From positions 1 to 5,143 of the forward strand of contig JADFHU010000471.1 in assembly GCA_022567055.1 (NCBI GenBank): a DNA stretch of 5,143 nucleotides, in the 5' to 3' direction. Of the stretch, positions 1-5,143 are shown one piece after another. The notes beneath the pieces were generated by a model. It saw nothing but the letters and a program-made list of their open reading frames with translations, ran no database searches and was not told the origin of the DNA. A program made the position numbers and the translations under genes. Within the stretch, counting starts at the first letter, position 1; every line of letters starts with the position of its first letter. Source of the DNA: Planctomycetota bacterium (lineage in GTDB: Bacteria; Planctomycetota; Phycisphaerae; Sedimentisphaerales; Anaerobacaceae).

Positions 1-354
1 CAGAATGGATGGTGGCGTCGCAAATCTGGAAGCCGTCAACCGGACAAGAAAGCCGGTCCCAATCCTCGAGGTCGCAAGGGAGAAAAAGCGATCCTCCATA
101 CGCTGGCGATGGCCTTTGCTGCCTACGGCATCGTCGTTGTGTGGTATTTGCACAATGGCAATTGTCAAGAGGACGTGGCAAGAGTTCGAAGCGAGGCGCC
201 CTGGTATCGACACAAAGAGAGGCCTTCCTTCATTGACATGCTCGCTGCTGTGCGGCGTGAACTCTGGGTCGCACGACTTTCTCGCAACCCCCTTCTCAGA
301 CCGGTTGCGAAGAAACTCCACGAACTGCTACCTCACTGGCTACTGGCGGCATGA
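1..354 (+). CDS. DDE-type transposase, C-terminal part (IS701-like group), cut by the left edge
   Basis: This frame is open from the first base and ends at TGA 352-354, giving the last 117 residues of a protein that starts outside the window. Residues 4-30 are basic and Arg/Lys/Pro-rich. A hydrophobic stretch at about 35-50 (LAMAFAAYGIVVVWYL) follows, then APWYRHK at 66-72, PSFIDMLAAVRRELW at 75-89, and an ending with AKKLHELLPHWLLAA. As I remember the family, the pattern of hydrophobic helix, PWY.-K, and PSF-DML-A-RRE-W marks the C-terminus of DDE transposases of the IS701-like / DDE_5 type. The protein would cut and join the ends of its own insertion sequence. The catalytic acidic residues would lie in the missing upstream part, so activity cannot be judged. 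The exact IS family is uncertain. An internal ATG at 109 is not preferred, because the homologous-looking sequence runs straight through it. Confidence 0.68.
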   Translation, partial: QNGWWRRKSGSRQPDKKAGPNPRGRKGEKAILHTLAMAFAAYGIVVVWYLHNGNCQEDVARVRSEAPWYRHKERPSFIDMLAAVRRELWVARLSRNPLLRPVAKKLHELLPHWLLAA

Positions 355-390
355 CCACCGCGAAACTCAAGCCTAAGGGGGAGTGTAGAG

Positions 391-740
391 ATGCGAGAAT
401 GCTCTTTGTTCGTCAAGACGGTCGCCGTGACGTGTTTTTTCAACGTTGCCATCTGCGTGGCCCGGGCTGACGGCGCCATCGTGCTGGAGGCGGATTCATT
501 CAGACACTATGTTGACACGTTCAACAAGAGCGACGAGGAATTGTACGTTCAGCATATTCCGAATGAAGGGCGTGGGAGTTTCTCAAGGCCAACATCCCTT
601 CGTTCGAATGTCCCGATGACGCTATCGAGCGGACTTACTATTTCCGCTGGTGGACCTATCGCAAACATATCGAATGTACTTCTCTTGGTAGCCCAAAAAA
701 TCAATCGCTCTTGAATGAAAGAAGGGTAGGCCCATCATGA
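391..740 (+). pseudogene. Frameshifted and truncated MGH1-like glycoside hydrolase (N-terminal remnant)
   Basis: The ATG at 391 follows a strong ribosome binding site (AAGGGGGAG, 375-383). Residues 1-26 look like a Sec signal peptide ending CVARA. The mature part reads FRHYVDTFNKSDEELYVQHIPN, up to base 564. The original frame then degenerates and stops at 712-714. From base 570 another frame continues the expected protein: AWEFLKANIP (570-599), ECPDDAIERTYYFRWW (606-653), TYRKHI (654-671). Restoring one G in the GGG at 568-570 gives NEGAWEFLKANIP without a break. Resemblance ends at about 671, and the second frame runs out at TGA 738-740. This start, especially the YYFRWWT.RKHI motif, is characteristic of MGH1-like six-hairpin glycosidases found in Bacteroidota and planctomycete-type genomes. 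Those proteins are several hundred residues long, so the catalytic barrel is almost entirely missing. Substrate unknown. A sequencing error could explain the frameshift but not the truncation. Confidence 0.72.
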
Positions 741-2488
741 AGATCTGGGTGCTTCTGGGGATTGGAATTCGTGCTGTTTTGCCTGTCGTTTTGTCAGTTT
801 GCATGTGTTCATGTTCACCTCAAAACAGAGTGCACCTAGACACAGGGGCGAACGCTCGCATCGGGTCCGGTCAGGACGCGTCGGCACTCCATATTTACGA
901 GAATGAGCTGGCCCGCACTCCGCCTATGGGATGGAACAGTTGGAACGCTTTTCACGGAGATATTGACGAACAGAAGATACGAGGAATCGCCGATGCAATG
1001 GTCGCATTGGGGATGCGCGACGCGGGCTATACGTACCTGGTCATTGATGACGGCTGGATGGCCGACAAACGTAACAGTGAAGGGAAACTGGTGGCGGATC
1101 CCAATAAATTCCCCAGCGGCATAAAAGCCCTCAGTGATTATATTCACGGCAAGGGATTGAAGTTTGGTCTCTATCAAGATCGTGGGCATTCCACGTGCAT
1201 GCGGCTTCCGGGCAGTTTTGGCCACGAACAGGTGGATATGGATACGTTTGCTGCATGGGGTGTCGATTATATCAAGCTGGATAGTTGCTATGCTGAAATA
1301 AACGGCCGTAAGAGTTCGGACGATTTCGGTGTATTCAAAGAATGTATCGTAAAGACAGGTCGCCCGATGGTATTGAGCATGGCCAACTACACCGATCCTT
1401 CATGGGCCTGGGGTGGTCAGGAAATCGGACATTTATGGCGAACATCGTTCGATATACGCCCACGGATGAGTTCTGTGTATTATTGTGCAGACACGTCGGC
1501 CGGTGACAGAATCATCCATCCGGCCTTCAACGGCCTGTGGCAGTTTGCAGGTCCGGGGCATTGGAACGATCCTGACATGTTGCAGGTCGGGAACTTGAAG
1601 ACCGATATTGAGAACAAGGCTCATTTCAGTCTGTGGTGCATTCTAGCTGCGCCTTTGATGGCGGGCAATGATTTTCGCGGCATGTCCGAAACGGCCAGAA
1701 ACATCCTTACTGCTGAGGAGCTTATCACAGTCAATCAGGACCCAAGGGGCATCCAGGGATACAAGGTATATGATGATGACGGCCGGGAGATATACAATAA
1801 GCCCTTGCACGATGGAACGACCGCTGTTCTATTGCTCAACAAGAACTCCGAACCGGCCAATATTACCATCACCTGGGACATGATAGGTCTCTCAGGCAGG
1901 CAGAAGGTCAGGGACTTGTGGCGGCGCAAAGACCTGGGGCGCTATTCGGGATCGTTTACGGCCGAGAACCTTCCGCAACATGGACATATGCTCTTGAAGG
2001 TCGGCTCAAGGGGCAAGCCGCTAGCGACACCGGATCCGGTGCCTTTGGAGCAATATGCCGTGACGCAAGAGGGGGCAACCTTCCTTTCGGATCTCTATTA
2101 CATCTGGAAAAGGGGCGAAGCACCCAGGTATGACAAGAGCTTTGACGGCAAGACAATCGTGATGAACGGAACGATCTACGACAAAGGATTTGGCTGTAAG
2201 GCGACTTCCAAAATCATGTTTAAGTTGAATGGTTATGCCGAACGCTTCAAGGCCGTTGTTGCTTTGGACCCTTCATATCAGGGTAATGAAGCTGTCAATT
2301 TCAGGGTCCGTAATGAGGACCCTATCGGCCCTGACTCACTTCTTTATGATAGTGGAAAAATGACAAAAGACACCCCTGCAAAAGTCATTGATATTGATGT
2401 TAGAGGTATCGATTGCCTGATACTGACGCTTCAAGGCAAGGAAGCCCTGGGCAACTGGGCTGATGCTCAGGTCGTAGTGTCAAACTGA
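737..2488 (+). CDS. Exported GH27 alpha-galactosidase with C-terminal NPCBM-like domain, probable lipoprotein
   Basis: This protein of 583 residues should hydrolyse terminal alpha-linked galactose (or alpha-N-acetylgalactosamine / beta-L-arabinopyranose, which GH27 members also accept) by a retaining mechanism outside the cytoplasm. A hydrophobic signal (1-25) ends in MCSC, so Cys26 may be lipidated, although the lipobox is imperfect. The GH27 barrel spans about 59-340: TPPMGWNSWN (61-70), LVIDDGW (101-107), FGLYQDRG (143-150), YIKLDSCY with probable nucleophile Asp182, WRTSFDI with probable acid/base Asp239, and GHWNDPDML (274-282). A beta-sandwich follows (about 341-423). Residues 440-583 resemble an NPCBM domain (YDKGFGCKATS, about 481-491, then VNFRV and LYDSGKM), a putative carbohydrate-binding module. 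The start is supported by AGAAGGG at 720-726 and by the signal peptide. The ATG overlaps the TGA of the upstream broken gene as ATGA, so translational coupling is possible. Fold and catalytic residues look intact. The exact sugar specificity is inferred. Confidence 0.93.
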   Translation: MKIWVLLGIGIRAVLPVVLSVCMCSCSPQNRVHLDTGANARIGSGQDASALHIYENELARTPPMGWNSWNAFHGDIDEQKIRGIADAMVALGMRDAGYTYLVIDDGWMADKRNSEGKLVADPNKFPSGIKALSDYIHGKGLKFGLYQDRGHSTCMRLPGSFGHEQVDMDTFAAWGVDYIKLDSCYAEINGRKSSDDFGVFKECIVKTGRPMVLSMANYTDPSWAWGGQEIGHLWRTSFDIRPRMSSVYYCADTSAGDRIIHPAFNGLWQFAGPGHWNDPDMLQVGNLKTDIENKAHFSLWCILAAPLMAGNDFRGMSETARNILTAEELITVNQDPRGIQGYKVYDDDGREIYNKPLHDGTTAVLLLNKNSEPANITITWDMIGLSGRQKVRDLWRRKDLGRYSGSFTAENLPQHGHMLLKVGSRGKPLATPDPVPLEQYAVTQEGATFLSDLYYIWKRGEAPRYDKSFDGKTIVMNGTIYDKGFGCKATSKIMFKLNGYAERFKAVVALDPSYQGNEAVNFRVRNEDPIGPDSLLYDSGKMTKDTPAKVIDIDVRGIDCLILTLQGKEALGNWADAQVVVSN

Positions 2489-2596
2489 TGGACAAGAACC
2501 CCGATTGACAGAGGTCTATTGTCTGCGGTGTGTTTTTAGAATTGCACGTTAGACGCTGCAAATTAACAAAGAAAAATTGTTGCCGGAGGTTCTCTC

Positions 2597-4240
2597 ATGT
2601 TGAAAAAAAGGGTTTTTCAATGGTTCACTTCCTACCTGGCCCTCGTGTTTGTCCTGCCCCTGGCGCCCCTGATCGGCGCCCCCAATCAGGTCAAGAAAGG
2701 AGAGATGGCCGGATACCTGCTCGTCCCTCACGATAAAGTTCCAGAGACGTATAACGCCGGTTTCTCCCTATATGTAGCAGCCTGGCCTCTGTTGCAGGAA
2801 TATCCGGGGCGTCGTTTTCAAACAGGTCTGTTCGGCACCTGGATGCACGCTCATTATGACACCAAGCCTACCAGAAAAGTGTATTCCGATATCGAGGGTG
2901 GCCTGGGCTGGTGGCGTGACACGCGCTTTGCCACGGAAACGCCGAAATTCATCATGGGCGGGGTGGCCCTGAATTTCGTTGCATGGGCCAACGGACCCGG
3001 GGCCGGCAAAGGAAGGGACTGGGATCAACCGAAAGGCAAGTACGGTGTGGCACAGCTCAGTCCCTGGGTGCTGTGGCCCCCCGATGGCCTGAATCTGAAA
3101 CAGGGCACCTGCGGTGAACTGTTCGGCTACGGGTATCTGCCGCTGCCGCTCACGACGGCCAAATCCACCACCGCCGGGAAAGACGTTCCTACCGGAAACA
3201 ACTGTTGGACCTTGTTTCTGAACACGGGAAACTTCAAAGGCCCGGTGGCTTTCTTCACCCCCTATTTCTTTTCCCGCGTGACTGTGGACGACCCAAACCT
3301 GGCCGGCATGTTCCTGGATAGCCGTCCCTCCGGCCCCAACAGGGCCTTGCAGATGGAAACCCAGTACATCCCCAGCTTCCAGGCCACCGACGCGAAGGGT
3401 GAGACCTACGCCCGCATTGCCCCCACCTCGTTTCCCCGAGGGCCGAAGGGCGATACGGCGGTCGTGCACCGCGTTATGGCCTACAACAAGAAGGCGCTCT
3501 GGGATGCCGTGGAGGCCTGGTTTGAAGGCGGCCCTTCGGCCAGCGGCGCCATCGACCCCCGGGCGTCCGTCGTACACAGCTTTCCCGGACGAGGACGGGC
3601 AACCTGGAGGATCTATAACCGCTCGATCCCCAGGGAAGAAAGGGTACGCATTGCCTGGGATTCTTTTGCCAGCCCCGTGGCGATTGACTCAAATACCTTC
3701 GGATACCACTGGAACGAGCAACTGGTAACGAGAAAAGACACCGCCGATGGCCCGCTGGTGACGCTCCCCGAATACTATCGCCTGGCGCAGGAAGGTGAAA
3801 AGACCCAGTGGGCGGTAGTACAGCCCGAAGACGTTCCGGCTGAAACAGGACTGGCCGAGGTTAGCTTTAGCCGGCCGCCCGCGGAACCCTCCCAACCCTA
3901 CGTCACTCCCGACGATCCGGAGAGTTGCTGGAAGAAGCCCGGCCCCGTGGCGGGACCTTTCCAGGCGTATCCGGGGGACGGCAGCGTGGTGACCTACTAC
4001 TGGTATCGATTCGCCGACCAGCCTGCATTACTCAACGCCGATTTAACGGATGAAGAGCGGGAGAGCCTGCAGAAGCGCGTGGAAAAACTCCACCGGAACT
4101 GGCAGAAAGACCGCGACTACCTGGTGCCACCCAAGATTGGAAAACTGGCGGATATTGACCCGGCCTTGATTGTCACCCCGCCGCCGGGCTTGGAGGCAGG
4201 GTATGTCCCCATCACCACGCGACAAGCGGCGGGAGAATAG
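2597..4240 (+). CDS. Secreted protein of unknown function, 547 residues
   Basis: I do not recognise a named family. The ATG follows GGAGG (2585-2589) at 7 bases and is 108 bases after the alpha-galactosidase stop. Residues 1-28 form a clear Sec signal peptide (MLKKR, then a hydrophobic stretch, ending LIGA), so the protein is exported; no lipobox is evident. The mature part is rich in Trp, Tyr, Phe, Pro and Gly (for example GGLGWWRDTRF 101-111, LSPWVLWPPDG 154-164, GPVAFFTPYFFSRV 215-228, TYYWYRFADQP 466-476). This suits a mostly beta structure and possibly glycan binding. Only three cysteines remain after the signal (172, 203, 444). A predicted charged helix (about 483-506, LTDEERESLQKRVEKLHR) precedes a conserved-looking tail (VPPKIGKLADIDPALIVTPP, 510-529). 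The gene appears more GC-rich at third positions than its neighbours, judged by eye. Its position between a GH27 enzyme and a deacetylase-like protein suggests a part in polysaccharide handling, but no activity can be assigned. Confidence 0.9.
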   Translation: MLKKRVFQWFTSYLALVFVLPLAPLIGAPNQVKKGEMAGYLLVPHDKVPETYNAGFSLYVAAWPLLQEYPGRRFQTGLFGTWMHAHYDTKPTRKVYSDIEGGLGWWRDTRFATETPKFIMGGVALNFVAWANGPGAGKGRDWDQPKGKYGVAQLSPWVLWPPDGLNLKQGTCGELFGYGYLPLPLTTAKSTTAGKDVPTGNNCWTLFLNTGNFKGPVAFFTPYFFSRVTVDDPNLAGMFLDSRPSGPNRALQMETQYIPSFQATDAKGETYARIAPTSFPRGPKGDTAVVHRVMAYNKKALWDAVEAWFEGGPSASGAIDPRASVVHSFPGRGRATWRIYNRSIPREERVRIAWDSFASPVAIDSNTFGYHWNEQLVTRKDTADGPLVTLPEYYRLAQEGEKTQWAVVQPEDVPAETGLAEVSFSRPPAEPSQPYVTPDDPESCWKKPGPVAGPFQAYPGDGSVVTYYWYRFADQPALLNADLTDEERESLQKRVEKLHRNWQKDRDYLVPPKIGKLADIDPALIVTPPPGLEAGYVPITTRQAAGE

Positions 4241-4283
4241 ATTCCCTCAGGCCCTGCTGTAAGGGCAATATCCAAATGTATGG

Positions 4284-4299
4284 CCTGGTTCGAACCAGG
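4284..4299. repeat. Perfect 16-base palindrome CCTGGTTCGAACCAGG
   Basis: The 16 bases read the same on both strands. With no loop, the sequence suits a dimeric DNA-binding protein as well as a cruciform. It also forms the outer end of the larger inverted repeat 4281-4458. It could be an operator for the downstream gene or simply the end of a repeat element; the single copy here cannot decide between these. Confidence 0.6.
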
Positions 4300-4315
4300 G
4301 TAACCATGTGTCTGG

Positions 4316-4345
4316 ATCGAAATCGACATCGAAATCGGGATCGAG
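4316..4345 (+). repeat. Degenerate hexanucleotide tandem repeat ATCGNN, five units
   Basis: Five consecutive units read ATCGAA, ATCGAC, ATCGAA, ATCGGG and ATCGAG, with the first four bases unchanged in every unit. A further inverted stretch lies at 4386-4403, where CGATTTCGAT is the exact reverse complement of ATCGAAATCG. This suggests a dispersed intergenic repeat rather than coding DNA. Function unknown. Confidence 0.75.
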
Positions 4346-4534
4346 AAAAGCCTTTGGTGCCACCATTGTCCTGATGGATGAAAGACGATTTCGATAGCGA
4401 TTCTGAAACGGCGGTTTTCTCAGTGTTACCCGGAACCGTATACTTTTGAACCAGGCCAAATGTTCGGGAAAACCATCTAGGTGGCTCTGGTGCTACTCGC
4501 CGGTAGCTTACCGACTCAAGCGAAAGGAACAACC

Positions 4535-5143
4535 ATGACGCTAAGAATTATTTTGTGCGCTTTGTTTTTGACTATGCCAGGCGAAATCTGCCAAGCCAAA
4601 GAGGCAAACGCCGCAAGCAGTTCGCCTCGAATTGTGAATATAATAAACTTCATCCGGCAGTGCGAACCGCGTATTGACTGGATAACAGAGGATGTTCTGT
4701 ACGAGACTGTTGTCGAGCAGATAAGAATCATGAAGCGTTATCAACTGAAAGGAACTTTTCTTCTGCAGTATGATGCACTCATGGATGTCAGGTATCAGAA
4801 ATTACTGAAGGGATTGCCTGGGGAGACGTTCGAGATTGGGGTCTGGTGGGAGATCCCGCAACCTCTGGTAGAGAACAGCGGTTACCGGTGGAGGGGGCGG
4901 TTTCCCTGGGACTGGCATGCCGATGTTGGTTTTGCAACCGGTTACTCGCCGAAAGAGCGCGAGAAGCTGACGGATACCTATATGGCCGATTTTAAGAAGA
5001 TTTTCGGCACCTATCCGAAATCGGTAGGGTCATGGTTCATTGACGCTCACACATTGCAATATATGTATGATCGGTACGGTATTGTGGCGTCGTGTAACTG
5101 TAAAGACCAGATAGGAACCGATGGATATACCCTGTGGGGCGGC
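4535..5143 (+). CDS. Exported polysaccharide-deacetylase-like / alpha-beta-barrel protein, N-terminal part, cut by the right edge
   Basis: This frame runs from ATG 4535 to the last base without a stop, giving 203 residues of a longer protein. AAAGGA (4523-4528) at 6 bases and a signal peptide (residues 1-21, MTLRIILCALFLTMPG, then ICQA) support the start. The mature part begins RIVNIINFIRQCEPR (32-46). It continues with alternating strand and helix segments: ETVVEQIRIMKRYQLKGTF (57-75), LLQYDALMD (76-84), EIGVWWEIPQP (100-110), FPWDWHADVGFATGY (123-137), KIFGTYPKSVGSWFIDAHT (155-173) and YGIVASCNCKDQIGTDGYTLWGG (181-203). The order of a helix, a TFLLQYD strand, EIG-WWE, and a PKSVGSWFIDAH strand resembles the glycoside hydrolase/deacetylase beta/alpha-barrel fold. 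I remember near-identical motifs in hypothetical proteins of saccharide-degrading bacteria. The metal ligands of a classical deacetylase are not evident, so whether it deacetylates, cleaves or only binds glycans is open. It is 294 bases downstream of the unknown secreted protein and may have its own promoter. Confidence 0.85.
   Translation, partial: MTLRIILCALFLTMPGEICQAKEANAASSSPRIVNIINFIRQCEPRIDWITEDVLYETVVEQIRIMKRYQLKGTFLLQYDALMDVRYQKLLKGLPGETFEIGVWWEIPQPLVENSGYRWRGRFPWDWHADVGFATGYSPKEREKLTDTYMADFKKIFGTYPKSVGSWFIDAHTLQYMYDRYGIVASCNCKDQIGTDGYTLWGG

Larger units (their letters stand above)
4281..4458. repeat. Nested imperfect inverted repeat, possible hairpin-forming or miniature mobile element
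   Basis: Three pairs of arms lie in nested order. TGGCCTGGTTC (4281-4291) pairs exactly with GAACCAGGCCA (4448-4458). GGGTAAC (4298-4304) pairs exactly with GTTACCC (4425-4431). The segment 4320-4337 pairs with 4386-4403 at 15 of 18 positions, counted by hand. The loop between the inner arms is 48 bases. The transcript of such a region could fold into a long interrupted stem, or the segment could be a non-autonomous repeat element. No target-site duplication is obvious. Confidence 0.5.
4241..4534. other. Non-coding gap of 294 bases with several inverted and direct repeats
   Basis: I see no convincing gene here on either strand. The reverse-strand open frames crossing it are repetitive Arg/Ser or Asp/Phe/Pro strings created by the ATCGNN repeat. 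A short hairpin GCCCT/AGGGC (4251-4255 and 4262-4266) lies 11 bases after the upstream stop but has no T-run. The central part (4281-4458) contains the repeats listed separately. A further small hairpin, CGGTA-GCT-TACCG (4501-4513), lies just before the AAAGGA ribosome binding site (4523-4528) of the next gene. The downstream promoter presumably lies within this gap, but I could not pick out a good -35/-10 pair. Confidence 0.7.

Noticed and set aside
5..376. Two other forward open frames in the first 376 bases (5-376 and 9-236)
   Set aside because: The frame open from base 1 carries the transposase-like motifs; the other two are shadows with scrambled composition.
836..1225. A 129-residue reverse-strand frame opposite the alpha-galactosidase
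   Set aside because: It overlaps the conserved GH27 motifs on the other strand and shows no independent family signature.
2505..2540. TTGACA (2505-2510) as a -35 box for the 2597 gene
   Set aside because: At the proper 17-base spacing the -10 position reads GTGTGT; the nearest better match is too far away.
2768..3577. A 269-residue open frame on the reverse strand inside the unknown secreted protein
   Set aside because: It is the antisense shadow of a GC-rich coding region, has low-complexity Gly/Arg/Pro composition and no ribosome binding site or recognisable motif.
4251..4266. Hairpin GCCCT/AGGGC shortly after the stop of the unknown secreted protein, as a terminator
   Set aside because: The stem is only 5 base pairs and is followed by AATATCC rather than a T-run, so intrinsic termination is not supported.
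4212..4532. Reverse-strand frames with Arg/Ser/Phe and Asp/Phe/Pro strings across the 4241-4534 gap
   Set aside because: The repetitive peptides arise from the ATCGNN hexamer array; no coding signature supports them.
1..5143. Phage, CRISPR, defence or toxin-antitoxin system
   Set aside because: No spaced direct repeats, cas-like or nuclease-like proteins and no small paired genes are visible; the content is a saccharide-degradation neighbourhood plus a mobile-element end.

Overview
The window looks like carbohydrate-degradation DNA from a heterotrophic Gram-negative bacterium of the Planctomycetota / Verrucomicrobiota-Kiritimatiellota / Lentisphaerota or Bacteroidota type. This is an inference. 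It rests on moderate GC, several exported proteins in a row, a GH27 alpha-galactosidase carrying a C-terminal NPCBM-like module, and fragments of families I associate with those phyla. No rRNA or taxonomic marker gene is present, so the phylum is not settled. I see no tRNA, rRNA, CRISPR array or phage gene.

Layout, with everything on the + strand. (1) 1-354 is the C-terminal end of a DDE-type transposase, entering from the left edge. (2) 391-740 is a broken gene. It keeps a signal peptide and the first ~100 residues of an MGH1-like (six-hairpin) glycoside hydrolase domain, interrupted by a one-base frameshift near 568-570 and cut off after about base 671. (3) 737-2488 is an intact, exported, probably lipid-anchored GH27 alpha-galactosidase with a C-terminal NPCBM-like domain. 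Its ATG overlaps the TGA of the broken gene's second frame. (4) 2597-4240 is a large secreted protein of unknown function. (5) 4241-4534 is a 294-base non-coding gap holding a perfect 16-base palindrome, a degenerate ATCGNN hexamer array and nested inverted repeats. (6) 4535-5143 is the start of an exported protein resembling a polysaccharide-deacetylase-like / alpha-beta-barrel family, cut by the right edge.

Read together, this is a small saccharide-utilisation neighbourhood. The GH27 enzyme would release terminal alpha-linked galactose (or a related sugar) outside the cytoplasm, and the two following exported proteins may act on or bind the same substrate. No SusC/SusD pair, transporter, sulfatase or regulator lies in the window. 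The left part has been disturbed by a mobile element and by decay of a second hydrolase gene. The most interesting items are the unknown secreted protein, the structured repeat-bearing gap at 4241-4534, and the decayed hydrolase whose remnant may still act as a translated leader for the alpha-galactosidase.
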